From positions 1-64,000 of the forward strand of contig NZ_BBQI01000045.1 in NCBI RefSeq assembly GCF_001652915.1: DNA of 64,000 bases, read 5' to 3'. This document shows, piece by piece, positions 24,949-32,773 of this stretch. Within the stretch, counting starts at the first letter, position 1, and each line of letters begins with the position of its first letter. The stretch comes from Cupriavidus sp. D384. Its GTDB lineage: Bacteria; Pseudomonadota; Gammaproteobacteria; Burkholderiales; Burkholderiaceae. The position numbers and the translations under genes were made by a program. The notes below the pieces were generated by a model that was not told where the DNA came from, did no database searches, and saw only the letters and a list, made by a program, of their open reading frames with translations.

Positions 24949-25677
24949 ATGAGCACCACCCAAACCACCCAAACCACGCAAAAAGTCGCCATCATCACGG
25001 GCGCTTCGCAAGGCATCGGCGCAGAGCTGGTCAAGGCCTACCGCCAGCGCGGCTACCGCGTCGTAGCCACGGCGCGCGGCATCCAGCAACCCGATGACGC
25101 CAACATCCTGGCCGTGCCGGGCGACATCGCCAGCCCCGACACCGCCCGCCGGGTGGTCTCGCAGGCCATCGAGAAATTCGGCCGCGTCGATGCCCTGGTC
25201 AACAACGCCGGCATCTTCATCGCCAAGCCATTCACCAGCTACACGGCAGAGGATTACCTCGCCAAGACCGGCGTGAACCTGGCCGGCTTCTTCTACATCA
25301 CGCAACTGGCGATCGCGCAGATGGAAAAGCAGGGCAGCGGCCATGTGGTGAGCATTACCACCAGCCTGGTCGACCACGCGATCCAGGGCGTGCCGTCGGT
25401 GCTGGCATCGCTGACCAAGGGCGGCATCAACGCGGCCACCAAGTCTCTGGCCGTGGAATACGCCCGCCGCGGCATCCGCGTGAACGCCGTGTCGCCCGGC
25501 ATCATCAAGTCGCCGATGCACGCGCCGGAAACCCATGAAGCGCTTGGCGCGCTGCACCCGATGGGCCATATGGGCGAGATGAGCGATATCGCCGAAGCCG
25601 TGCTGTTCCTGGAATCGGCGCCGTTCATCACCGGCGAGATCCTGCACGTCGACGGCGGCCAGAGCGCCGGCCACTAA
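24949..25677 (+). CDS. Atypical SDR-fold protein lacking the catalytic Tyr
   Basis: 242 residues. The cofactor loop VAIITGASQGIGAELVKAY and the NNAG motif (VDALVNNAGIFIAKPF) are intact, and VVSITTSLVDHA holds a candidate Ser. The active-site segment is VPSVLASLTKGGINAATKSLAVEYARRGIRVNAVSPGIIKSPM: the Lys is present, but the position four before it is Ala, not Tyr. The C-terminus (ITGEILHVDGGQSAGH) is typical. Similar Tyr-less SDRs are found in Burkholderiaceae annotations, so this seems a real subgroup. A Thr/Gln run follows the Met. AGAGG precedes the ATG. It ends before an intrinsic terminator. Confidence 0.87.
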   Translation: MSTTQTTQTTQKVAIITGASQGIGAELVKAYRQRGYRVVATARGIQQPDDANILAVPGDIASPDTARRVVSQAIEKFGRVDALVNNAGIFIAKPFTSYTAEDYLAKTGVNLAGFFYITQLAIAQMEKQGSGHVVSITTSLVDHAIQGVPSVLASLTKGGINAATKSLAVEYARRGIRVNAVSPGIIKSPMHAPETHEALGALHPMGHMGEMSDIAEAVLFLESAPFITGEILHVDGGQSAGH

Positions 25678-25721
25678 GCCGCCCCGCCGCGCCGCCCGGC
25701 TTGACCCCCGGCACTGGCAAG

Positions 25722-25750
25722 ACGGCCCGCCCCTACGGCGGGCCGTTTTT
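25722..25750 (+). terminator. Intrinsic terminator after the SDR gene
   Basis: A perfect 10-bp G+C-rich stem, ACGGCCCGCC (25722-25731) with GGCGGGCCGT (25737-25746), has a 5-base loop and runs directly into TTTTT. It lies 45 bp past the SDR stop and insulates the lipoamide dehydrogenase gene. Confidence 0.92.
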
Positions 25751-25844
25751 ATTGATCAGGGTAAACCCTGATTCGCGTATTGCATGACTGCCAGCGTGCT
25801 CTCCTAGACTGGAAGCTTTCGCCACGAAAACCCGAAGGAAGACC

Positions 25845-27647
25845 ATGGCCACGATCGAAGTGAAGGTGCCCCAGTTGTCCGAATCCGTCTCGGAAGCCAC
25901 GCTGCTCCAGTGGAAGAAGAAGCCCGGCGAGGCAGTCCAGCGCGACGAAATCCTGGTGGAGCTGGAAACCGACAAGGTCACGCTGGAGGTGCCCTGTCCG
26001 GACAACGGTGTGCTGACGCAGATCGTCAAACCGGACGGCGCCACGGTTCACGCCGACGAGGTGATCGCGGTGGTAGACACCGACGCCAAGGCCGCCGCCG
26101 CACCGGCAGCCGCACCCGCCCCGGCTCCTGCCCCTGCTGCCGCAGCGCCGGCCGCTGCCCCGGTTGCCGCCGCCGCATCCCCCGCAGCAACAGGTGGCGG
26201 CGCCAGCGCCTCGGCCAAGGCAGACTTCGACGTGATCGTGATCGGCTCGGGCCCCGGCGGCTATATCGCCGCCATCCGCGCCGCGCAACTGGGCAAGACC
26301 GTGGCCTGCATCGAGGAATGGAAGGATGAAGCTGGCAAGCCACGGCTGGGCGGCACCTGCCTGAACGTGGGCTGCATTCCCAGCAAGGCGCTGCTGGCGT
26401 CGTCCGAACACTTCGAGCACGCGCAGCACGGCATGGCCGACCACGGCGTGCAGATCAAGGGCGTGTCGCTGGACCTGGCGCAGATGATCCGGCGCAAGGC
26501 CGCCATCGTCGACAAGTTCACCGGCGGCGTGGAATTCCTGTTCCGCAAGAACAAGGTCACCTGGATCAAGGGCCACGGCAAGTTCAAGGGCCGCGCAGCC
26601 GACGGCGTGATTACCGTGGAAGCCAGCGACGGCACCGACGCCAAGCCCTACACCGCGCGCAACGTCATCATCGCCACTGGCTCCAAGGCCCGCCACCTGC
26701 CCGGCGTGCCGGTCGACAACAAGATCGTGTCGGATAACGAGGGCGCGCTTTCCTTCGATTCCGTGCCAAAGAAGCTTGCCGTGATTGGCGCAGGCGTGAT
26801 CGGGCTGGAACTGGGCTCGGTATGGCGCCGCCTGGGCGCCGAAGTGACCATTCTCGAAGCCCTGCCCGCCTTCCTTGGCGCCGTCGACGACGCCATTGCC
26901 AGAGAAGCGGCCAAGCTGTTCAAGAAGCAGGGACTGACCATCCATCTGGGCGTCAATATTGGCGAGGTGAAAACCAGGGCCAAGGGGGTGACCATCGCCT
27001 ACAAGGACCAGGCCGGCGCCGATCAGAAGCTTGAGGCAGACCGTCTGATCGTGTCGATCGGCCGCGTGCCGAACACCGACAACCTGGGCCTGGATGCCGT
27101 GGGCCTGTCCGCCGATCCGCGCGGCTTTGTCCCCGTCGACGACAACTGCCGCACGTCCGTGCCCGGCATCTACGCCATCGGCGATGTGGTGCGCGGCCCG
27201 ATGCTGGCGCACAAGGCCGAGGACGAAGGCGTGATGGTGGCTGAAGTCATCGACGGCCAGAAACCGCACATCGACTACAACTGCATTCCCTGGGTGATCT
27301 ACACCGAGCCCGAGATTGCCTGGGTGGGCAAGACCGAAGCGCAACTGAAGGCCGAAGGCCGCGAATACCGCACCGGCCAGTTTCCGATGCAGGCCAACGG
27401 CCGCGCAATGGGCATGGGCCGCCCCGACGGCTTCATCAAGATGATCGCCGACGCCAGGACTGACGAACTGCTGGGCGTCCACATCATCGCGGCCAATGCG
27501 TCGGACCTGATCGCCGAGGGCGTTGTCGCCATGGAGTTCAAGGCCGCTTCGGAAGACATCGGCATGATCTGCCACCCGCACCCGTCGCTGTCGGAAGTCA
27601 TGCGCGAAGCGGCCCTGGCGGTACAGAAGCGGGCGTTGAACATGTGA
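25845..27647 (+). CDS. lpdA: Dihydrolipoyl dehydrogenase (E3) with an N-terminal lipoyl domain
   Basis: 600 residues. Residues 1-78 are a lipoyl domain with the lipoylated Lys in [11 protein letters not shown] and the opening [25 protein letters not shown], which resembles the lipoyl domain of OdhB (2-oxoglutarate dehydrogenase E2). An Ala/Pro-rich swinging linker (about 80-120) leads to a full E3: FAD motif [22 protein letters not shown], redox disulfide [16 protein letters not shown] motif [19 protein letters not shown] and active-site His in HPHPSLSE. It re-oxidises dihydrolipoamide with NAD+. E3 enzymes with lipoyl domains are known in betaproteobacteria, but here no E1 or E2 gene is nearby. 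The gene stands alone behind a terminator. Confidence 0.95.
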   Translation: MATIEVKVPQLSESVSEATLLQWKKKPGEAVQRDEILVELETDKVTLEVPCPDNGVLTQIVKPDGATVHADEVIAVVDTDAKAAAAPAAAPAPAPAPAAAAPAAAPVAAAASPAATGGGASASAKADFDVIVIGSGPGGYIAAIRAAQLGKTVACIEEWKDEAGKPRLGGTCLNVGCIPSKALLASSEHFEHAQHGMADHGVQIKGVSLDLAQMIRRKAAIVDKFTGGVEFLFRKNKVTWIKGHGKFKGRAADGVITVEASDGTDAKPYTARNVIIATGSKARHLPGVPVDNKIVSDNEGALSFDSVPKKLAVIGAGVIGLELGSVWRRLGAEVTILEALPAFLGAVDDAIAREAAKLFKKQGLTIHLGVNIGEVKTRAKGVTIAYKDQAGADQKLEADRLIVSIGRVPNTDNLGLDAVGLSADPRGFVPVDDNCRTSVPGIYAIGDVVRGPMLAHKAEDEGVMVAEVIDGQKPHIDYNCIPWVIYTEPEIAWVGKTEAQLKAEGREYRTGQFPMQANGRAMGMGRPDGFIKMIADARTDELLGVHIIAANASDLIAEGVVAMEFKAASEDIGMICHPHPSLSEVMREAALAVQKRALNM

Positions 27648-27668
27648 GGGGTGTCTGTCCAGGAAACA

Positions 27669-27704
27669 CCTGCCTGCGCACGCCATTCAGTGTGCGGAGG
27701 CAGG
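27669..27704. terminator. Bulged stem-loop between convergent lpdA and PAAR-module genes
   Basis: CCTGCCT-GCGCAC (27669-27681) pairs with GTGTGC-GG-AGGCAGG (27690-27704), giving 7+6 bp with a GG bulge and one G-U pair. It lies between convergent stops (27647 and 27723). No strong T-run follows in either direction, so it may act as a weak bidirectional terminator or RNA end stabiliser. Confidence 0.4.
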
Positions 27705-27722
27705 AACCGGCGAACGCCGGCA

Positions 27723-28445
27723 TCAGTCGAACTCCCGCGCGCGCTCGCGGGCCATTTCTTCGAAGATCTCCCTGCCTTCGCCCACTTGGCGCCAGAAGCA
27801 CGCTTGCCAGGCGTCCGTGGCACCCGCCAGAAACGCCTCCTGCTTGTCCTTGTCGAGCGACTCCCAGTAAGGCTCCCAGTACACGTACCACCAGTACTCG
27901 ATATTGCCCTGCAAAAAGCCGAAGGCCGTTTCCGCCAATTCGGGGAAGGCCACCCACGGCGCCGGCGGCTGAAGGCCCATCGCAATCACGCGTCGGCACA
28001 CTTCCACGTCATTGGTGGATATACCCGCACAGATCCCATTGAATTGCTCATAGGTATGAAAGATCAAGCGGTTCCCGGCATCCGTACGCCCTGCGTATGT
28101 GTTTCTCCCAATCAGGTCATAACCTTGCGTTACGACCTCACGCAATGCCGGCACCTTCTCAGGCAGCAGATGTACGCCAGTGCTGACCGCTTCCATTGAC
28201 CTGTCCCGCAAATCCAGAAACTGGGGATAGGCGCCCAGCGACTGAAAGGCCTCGTCGTTCAGTGGACGGCTGAACATGGCCTGCGCTTCTTCCAGGGAAA
28301 TGCCGCAGACCGCACGATAGGCGCGCTGCAAGGTTCGCTCGACGTCGCGCCGGAGCTGCCGTTGCGCCCGCTTTTCGGGATGCATGGGCAAGAGTTCGCG
28401 GAGTATTTCGAGGACCCGCTTCAATATCTTCTGAGTGCGGGTCAT
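27723..28445 (-). CDS. Unknown protein, third gene of the PAAR module
   Basis: 240 residues, no signal peptide and no membrane segment. A basic helical N-terminus (TRTQKILKRVLEILRELLPMHPEKRAQRQLRRDVERTLQRAYRAV) precedes a middle with THREE-like helices (ISLEEAQAMFSRPLNDEAFQSLGAYPQFLDLRDRS) and VTQGYDLIGRNTYAGRTDAGNRLIFHTYEQFNGICAGIS. The C-terminus is very aromatic (IEYWWYVYWEPYWESLDKDKQEAF..WQACFWRQVGEG). No family is recognised. It overlaps the 82-residue gene by four bases (ATGA), so the three genes form one operon. Base composition is lower in G+C than the flanks: 28021-28080 has 29 G+C in 60, against 39 in 60 at 27421-27480. It could be a toxin, an immunity protein or an adaptor; the sequence does not decide. 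Confidence 0.75.
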   Translation of the reverse strand: MTRTQKILKRVLEILRELLPMHPEKRAQRQLRRDVERTLQRAYRAVCGISLEEAQAMFSRPLNDEAFQSLGAYPQFLDLRDRSMEAVSTGVHLLPEKVPALREVVTQGYDLIGRNTYAGRTDAGNRLIFHTYEQFNGICAGISTNDVEVCRRVIAMGLQPPAPWVAFPELAETAFGFLQGNIEYWWYVYWEPYWESLDKDKQEAFLAGATDAWQACFWRQVGEGREIFEEMARERAREFD

Positions 28446-28690
28446 TCGAACGCCCTTTGGGCCAAGTGGTCGGCCTCGGGGTTCATTTCATTTTTCAGCA
28501 CATCAACGGGCAACCTGGACTGCGCCAACGTCGCTTCATCCAGCACCTCATAAACCTTCCTGACCAGAAAGCCGTTTTCGCCGACCTCTTCCACCACCGC
28601 ATAGAAAAACGCTCGCGCCGGCATCAACGGGGCCTCGAGCTCGACCACGGACCCCTCTCGCGCGTTCGTCGCTACGTTGTACGTGGTCAT
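28442..28690 (-). CDS. Small unknown protein, middle gene of the PAAR module
   Basis: 82 acidic residues (TTYNVATNAREGSVVELEAP..FFYAVVEEVGENGFLVRKVYEVLDEATLAQSRLPVDVLKNEMNPEADHLAQRAFE) with an apparent beta-rich SH3-like first half and a helical tail. It starts one base after the PAAR gene stop and overlaps the next gene by four, so it is translated as part of a three-gene unit. Its size and acidity would fit an adaptor/chaperone or an immunity protein. No known family was recognised. Confidence 0.7.
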   Translation of the reverse strand: MTTYNVATNAREGSVVELEAPLMPARAFFYAVVEEVGENGFLVRKVYEVLDEATLAQSRLPVDVLKNEMNPEADHLAQRAFE

Positions 28691-28691
28691 G

Positions 28692-29285
28692 TCAACGCCG
28701 CTCCTGCTTCCAGTGCTCTAGTGCCAGCGGGCCAAAAATGACAGACAACGTCTGCGGGCCGTCTGTCGCAATCCGGGGGCAAAAGCCGGCCTCGTCGGTG
28801 ACGCCTTGCCAGGAACTGCCTTGCTGGTCGGATATGAAGTACGGCACACCGGGAATGGGGGCGCCATCTTCGTCGATGCAGCGGATCTGCTCGTCATGGG
28901 CGGCTGCCGGGGGATTCGATCCACTTCCGGCGTTCCCGGCAAGGGTGGCAGCCACGGCGGGCTCGGCGACGCCAGCCACCGGTGCACTGCCCGAACTTAC
29001 CTCGAGCGTGAAATCCGATTGCGATGGAATGACAAGCGGTGGCTTTGCGCAGCCGCAATAGACCCGCGCGCCGCTGACAAGCACTTGCCTGCCCATCAGG
29101 TCGAAATTGGGTCGGCAATCGTTGAAGACCTTGCCCGTGCCCTTGCAGGCCGGACATGTCGCGATGTCGCCTTCCACCCCCACGGGCTGTCCGTGGTGCG
29201 TCATCATCCCGGCCCCTGATGCACAGAGCATCCCGCCGGTAGTTGTCTTGTCGCCGGTCTTTAGTGCGTATCGGATATCTGGCAT
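28692..29285 (-). CDS. PAAR-domain protein with C-terminal transthyretin-like extension
   Basis: 197 residues. Residues about 5-90 form a PAAR domain (LKTGDKTTTGGMLCASGAGMMTHHGQPVGVEGDIATCPACKGTGKV...LMGRQVLVSGARVYCGCAKPPLVIPSQSDFTL), with Cys/His positions expected to bind the tip zinc. A Gly/Ala/Ser/Pro linker leads to a C-terminal domain (about 135-190) with IRCIDEDGAPIPGVPYFISDQQGSSWQGVTDEAGFCPRI, the transthyretin-like fold often used as a toxin linker in VgrG/PAAR cargo. PAAR proteins cap the VgrG spike of type VI secretion systems and deliver effectors. No VgrG, Hcp or other T6SS gene is in the window, so this is an orphan delivery gene. It probably carries or recruits one of the two following products. 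Confidence 0.9.
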   Translation of the reverse strand: MPDIRYALKTGDKTTTGGMLCASGAGMMTHHGQPVGVEGDIATCPACKGTGKVFNDCRPNFDLMGRQVLVSGARVYCGCAKPPLVIPSQSDFTLEVSSGSAPVAGVAEPAVAATLAGNAGSGSNPPAAAHDEQIRCIDEDGAPIPGVPYFISDQQGSSWQGVTDEAGFCPRIATDGPQTLSVIFGPLALEHWKQERR

Positions 29286-29405
29286 GCTGGCCCCTCATTG
29301 AAGTGAGCGGCCATTCTGTTCAGCACGGGATATGCCGGTAAATCGTCGAATCCTTGAACTACGAGCTTCGATGCCGAAGAAACAACGGCGCCAATAGGAA
29401 ACGGA

Positions 29406-30392
29406 TCACTCCGCCCCGGACACAAAGCGCTTGCGATACTCGGCCGGGGTTACGCCGACCACGCGCAGGAACGCGCGGCGCAGGGTGTCGACGCTGGAAA
29501 AGCCGCACTCGGCTGCGGCCTGCTTGGGGGCGATGTTCCCTTCCTCCAGCAGTTGCCGCGCGGCGGTCACGCGCGCGGCCTCCACCCAGTTGGCCGGAGT
29601 GACGCCAACCTCCTCCTGGAACAGCCGTGACAGGTGCCGCGCGCTGACGCCGATGCGCGCGGCCAGGCTTGGCACGTCGTGGGCCGCCGCCGGATGGGCC
29701 GCTACCCAGCGCTGCAGTTCCTGAAGGGCCGAACGGTTTGCAGCGGCAGGGGCTTCGCGGCGGCTGAACTGGCTTTGCCCGCCGGGCCGCTTGAAGAACA
29801 TCACCAACTGGCTGGACACCTTCAGCGCGATGTCGCGCCCAAGATCTTCCTCGACCAGCGCCAGGGCCAGGTCCATGCCCGCCGTCACGCCGGCAGCGGT
29901 GCGCACCTTGCCATCGCGCACGTGGATGGCATCGGCATCCACAGTCACCTTCGGAAAACGTGCCGCCAGCGTATCGGCAGCGGCCCAATGCGTGGTCGCC
30001 CGCCGGCCGTCGAGCAGCCCGGCCTCCGCGAGCAGGAAAGCACCGCTGCAGACGGATCCATAACGCCTGGTTGCCGGTGCCGCCCGGCGGATCCAGTCAA
30101 GCACCAGGGGATCTGCGGGCGAGTTGCCGGCGTGGGGCGCTCCGGCCACCAGCAGCGTATGGAAGCGTGACGGCGACGCGGTCGCCATATCGTCCTCGAT
30201 CACGATATCAGGCAGGAGCCTGACGCCCGAAGACGCCGTAAGCGGCCCGCGCCGCACCGCCACCACTTTCATCTGGTAGACCGTGGCGCCTGCCTGGACG
30301 TTGGCTTCGGCAAAAACGTCGAGCGGGCCGGAGACGTCCAGCAACTGGACGCCTTCGATGGCCAAGAGGCCGATGGTGCGGGTGGCTGGCAT
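29406..30392 (-). CDS. GlxA-type transcriptional regulator (DJ-1/PfpI domain + AraC HTH)
   Basis: 328 residues. The N-terminal DJ-1/PfpI-like amidotransferase fold (about 1-185) includes TIGLLAIEGVQLLDVSGPLDVFAEAN and the nucleophile-elbow GSVCSGAFLLAEAGLLDGRRATTHW. The C-terminal AraC/XylS pair of HTHs (about 225-325) has VPSLAARIGVSARHLSRLFQEEVGVTPANWVEAARVTAARQLLEEG and AECGFSSVDTLRRAFLRVVGVTPAEYRKRF. The start at 30392 is chosen by alignment with GlxA proteins; 30428 is also in frame. It is divergent from an HD-domain gene across a long inverted repeat and probably controls it. Regulators of this family often respond to small amino or amide compounds. Confidence 0.92.
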   Translation of the reverse strand: MPATRTIGLLAIEGVQLLDVSGPLDVFAEANVQAGATVYQMKVVAVRRGPLTASSGVRLLPDIVIEDDMATASPSRFHTLLVAGAPHAGNSPADPLVLDWIRRAAPATRRYGSVCSGAFLLAEAGLLDGRRATTHWAAADTLAARFPKVTVDADAIHVRDGKVRTAAGVTAGMDLALALVEEDLGRDIALKVSSQLVMFFKRPGGQSQFSRREAPAAANRSALQELQRWVAAHPAAAHDVPSLAARIGVSARHLSRLFQEEVGVTPANWVEAARVTAARQLLEEGNIAPKQAAAECGFSSVDTLRRAFLRVVGVTPAEYRKRFVSGAE

Positions 30393-30445
30393 GGCGAAAG
30401 CAGGGAATTGCCCCGGGGAACGTCCCAATCGTCCGGATCGTCCGG

Positions 30446-30486
30446 GTATGTCTCAATTCGTCGCTATACGACGATTGAAGACATAC
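30446..30486. promoter_or_regulatory. 41-bp inverted repeat in the glxA-like/HD-gene divergent promoter
   Basis: GTATGTCTCAATTCGTCG (30446-30463) and CGACGATTGAAGACATAC (30469-30486) are near-complements around a CTATA centre. GTATGTCT and CGTCG ends are exact, and the CAAT core is shifted by one base. It is less G+C-rich than its surroundings and lies 48 bp before the HD-gene ATG. It is probably the binding site for the AraC-type protein encoded next door. It could also form a stable cruciform or RNA hairpin. Confidence 0.65.
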
Positions 30487-30533
30487 TACTCCGGCTCCTA
30501 GACTCGAAGCAACCCTACCCGACAGGAGCAAAC

Positions 30534-31175
30534 ATGCGCTTCACCATTGGCGACATCGCCATTCCCGACAGCCAGCTGGCCCGCGAAATCACCGAACTCG
30601 TGCGCGACACCGAGTCGCCACTGCTCTTCCACCACTCCAGCCGCGTCTACTACTGGGCCGCACTGGCTGGCCTGCAGCGTGGGCTTGGCTACGACGCCGA
30701 ACTGCTGTATGCGGGCGCAATGTTCCACGACATGGGTCTGACCCATTCGCACAGCAGCCCCGACAAACGGTTCGAAGTCGATGGCGCCAACGCGGCCGCC
30801 GATTTCCTGCGCAGCCGTGGCATTGGGGAACGGGAAGTGGAAAAGGTCTGGACGGCCATCGCGCTGCATACCACGCCCGGCATCCCGGAGTTCATGGCGC
30901 CCGAGATCGCACTGGTGACCGCCGGCGTAGAAATGGATGTGCTGGGCATTCGTTACGACACGTTTGCCAATGCCGATCGCGAAGCTGTGGTGCATGCCCA
31001 CCCGCGCACGCCGCAGTTCAAGGAAGACATCATCCAGGCGTTCTACGATGGCATCCAGCACAAGCCCGATACCACGTTCGGCAACGTCAAGGCCGACGTG
31101 CTGGCTGACAAGAGCCCGCACTTCCACCGTGGCAACTTTTGCAGCGTTATCCGCGCATCGGCCTGGAAGGGCTGA
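30534..31175 (+). CDS. HD-domain protein resembling cyanamide hydratase
   Basis: 213 residues. The HD metal motif reads LLFHHSSRVYYWAALAGLQRGLGYDAELLYAGAMFHDMGLT, with H...HD, then VWTAIALHTTPGIPEFMAPEIALVTAGVEMDVLG supplying the later His and Asp. The SRVYYWA...FHDMGLT pattern is that of the Ddi2/cyanamide hydratase-type HD group and not of HD-GYP phosphodiesterases. The reaction is likely hydration or hydrolysis of a small nitrogen compound, but the substrate is uncertain. AGGAG lies seven bases before ATG 30534. It is divergent from the GlxA-type regulator and probably its target. Confidence 0.85.
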   Translation: MRFTIGDIAIPDSQLAREITELVRDTESPLLFHHSSRVYYWAALAGLQRGLGYDAELLYAGAMFHDMGLTHSHSSPDKRFEVDGANAAADFLRSRGIGEREVEKVWTAIALHTTPGIPEFMAPEIALVTAGVEMDVLGIRYDTFANADREAVVHAHPRTPQFKEDIIQAFYDGIQHKPDTTFGNVKADVLADKSPHFHRGNFCSVIRASAWKG

Positions 31176-31198
31176 CGCCCTGCTGCCGCAGCCGTTGG

Positions 31199-31663
31199 TC
31201 AAATGGGTGGGCGGCTGACGTACCGGCCCACCAGGTAAGTCAGCATCTCGCGGCTGACCGGTTTCGCCAGCACCAGGTCGATACCGGCGGCCCGGCACCG
31301 GCGGCGCGTCTTGCTGTCGGCGGTCGCCGTCACCGCGATAATGGGCAGGCGACTGCCGCCCCGCTGCAGCTCGGCCCGGCGAATGGCCCGCGCCAGGCCC
31401 AGGCCGCCCATCCCCGGCAGTCCGACATCGGTCAGCAACAACGCAGCGCCCTCCTGCAGCATCGCCCAGGCACCCTGGCCGTCTTCGCAGGCCAGGACCT
31501 CGCACCCGCCAATGGCGCGCAACTGTTCAACGAGCACCAGCAGGCACACTGGATTGTCCTCGGCAACAACGATGCGCGGCAGCGGCGACAAGGCAGGTGC
31601 GGAAGACGCGGAAGACGCGGGAGCGGCCGTCGGTCTGGAAGCAGCGGTAAAGGGCATGGTCAT
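31199..31663 (-). CDS. Stand-alone response-regulator receiver protein
   Basis: 154 residues. A Ser/Ala/Pro-rich leader of about 28 residues is followed by one receiver domain: acidic pair in [23 protein letters not shown], phospho-acceptor Asp in [22 protein letters not shown], switch in IIAVTATAD and Lys in [12 protein letters not shown]. It most resembles the receiver domain of BvgS/EvgS-type hybrid kinases, but no kinase or output domain is attached. It may be a phosphorelay shuttle. It is convergent with the HD gene (24-bp gap), and a perfect palindrome lies 54 bp upstream of its start. Confidence 0.88.
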   Translation of the reverse strand: MTMPFTAASRPTAAPASSASSAPALSPLPRIVVAEDNPVCLLVLVEQLRAIGGCEVLACEDGQGAWAMLQEGAALLLTDVGLPGMGGLGLARAIRRAELQRGGSRLPIIAVTATADSKTRRRCRAAGIDLVLAKPVSREMLTYLVGRYVSRPPI

Positions 31664-31716
31664 GGCGGTTCGAAAACATGCGATGACCTATTGTCAATGC
31701 GTTCCCGCCGCGCAGG

Positions 31717-31734
31717 TTGCGGAAATTTCCGCAA
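31717..31734. promoter_or_regulatory. Perfect 18-bp palindrome upstream of the receiver gene
   Basis: TTGCGGAAATTTCCGCAA is fully self-complementary. It lies 54 bp upstream of the receiver-protein ATG and 27 bp past the end of the preceding same-strand dehydrogenase gene. It is a strong candidate dimer operator for the receiver gene; with no loop and no T-run it is not a typical terminator. Confidence 0.6.
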
Positions 31735-31760
31735 TACCATGCAGACGCGTCTGAAATCGA

Positions 31761-32765
31761 TCAGTCCACCCGATTTCTCAGGGTCTCTCCCACTGACCAG
31801 CGTCGTAGATTGTCCAGGAAGATGTCGACCACGCGTGCGGCGTTGCCATCCGAAAAGCCGGCGCTGTGCGGTGTGGCGATAACGTTCGGCAGCGACCAGA
31901 GCGGCGACGACGCAGCCAGCGGCTCGTGGGCAAACACGTCCAGGTACGCACCGCCCAATTGCTCCGCGCGCAAGGCGTCGATCAGCGCGGCTTCGTCGAC
32001 CACCTCGCCCCGCGCCACGTTGACCAGTCGCGCCCCGGCCGGCAGGCGCTGCAAGGCCGCGCGATCGACCAGCCCGCGGGTGCGCACGGTCAGCGGACAG
32101 GCCAGGATCAGCCAGTCGGTATCGGGCAATACCGAGTCGAACTGCTCGAACGTGACCGCGTCGAATCCGGGCTCCATCGACGCAGCCCGCTGCCTGACCA
32201 CCGTCACCGTCAGTCCCAGCACCCGCAGCACCGCGCCGATCTGCTGTCCGATCGGTCCCCACCCCACAATGGTGGCGCGCTGGCCCTGCAGATCCCGAGG
32301 CAGGCCGGTGCCGATCAGCGGCGCCCAGCGCGATTCCCGTTGCGCGTCGATCAGCTGCGGCAGATGGCGGGCCAGCGCCAGCAGTCCGGCCAGCGCCGTC
32401 TGGGCCACGACCCCGGCGTTTGCCCCCGAAGACGTGGTGACGGTCACGCCGCGCTGGCGCAACTGCCCGAAGATCGCGCGATCGGCGCCTGCCGAATGCG
32501 TATGGGTCCAGCGCAGCGACGGCGCATCGAGCATCGCCGTATAGAAGCGTTGCGTGGCAGGCAGGATCTCGTGCTTGGTGGAAAGACCGGTCACGTCGCG
32601 CGACACAAAGGCCACGTCGGCATCCACGGCGCGCGGGTCATCCACCGGGGGCACGACCACCGGCTGCCAGCTGGCGCCGGCGGCCGCCATGGCCGTGTCA
32701 ATGGCCGCGCGTTGCGACTGCAACGCAGCGCCGGACAGCAGGATACGCAGGGCTTCAGATGGCAT
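31761..32765 (-). CDS. D-isomer-specific 2-hydroxyacid dehydrogenase
   Basis: 334 residues of the NAD(P)-dependent D-2-hydroxyacid dehydrogenase family. The dinucleotide motif is GWGPIGQQIGAVLRVLG. The catalytic Arg is in LVNVARGEVVDE, Glu in AYLDVFAHEPL and His in VIATPHSAGFSDGN. The N-terminal substrate domain includes WTHTHSAGADRAIF. It interconverts a 2-oxoacid and a D-2-hydroxyacid. ATG 32765 is chosen because the family strand begins at once; longer in-frame starts are less likely. It is the last gene of the minus-strand cluster and begins eight bases after a Bug gene stop, so it is very probably co-transcribed. Confidence 0.92.
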   Translation of the reverse strand: MPSEALRILLSGAALQSQRAAIDTAMAAAGASWQPVVVPPVDDPRAVDADVAFVSRDVTGLSTKHEILPATQRFYTAMLDAPSLRWTHTHSAGADRAIFGQLRQRGVTVTTSSGANAGVVAQTALAGLLALARHLPQLIDAQRESRWAPLIGTGLPRDLQGQRATIVGWGPIGQQIGAVLRVLGLTVTVVRQRAASMEPGFDAVTFEQFDSVLPDTDWLILACPLTVRTRGLVDRAALQRLPAGARLVNVARGEVVDEAALIDALRAEQLGGAYLDVFAHEPLAASSPLWSLPNVIATPHSAGFSDGNAARVVDIFLDNLRRWSVGETLRNRVD

Positions 32766-32773
32766 GGCGTAAC

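Noticed and set aside
25889-26225. Possible frameshift or repeat expansion in the Ala/Pro tract of lpdA
   Set aside because: The frame is intact and such Ala/Pro linkers are normal after lipoyl domains.
25749-27686. 645-codon frame antisense to lpdA
   Set aside because: Shadow of an unambiguous E3 gene; the Gly/Cys-rich tract is the complement of the Ala/Pro linker.
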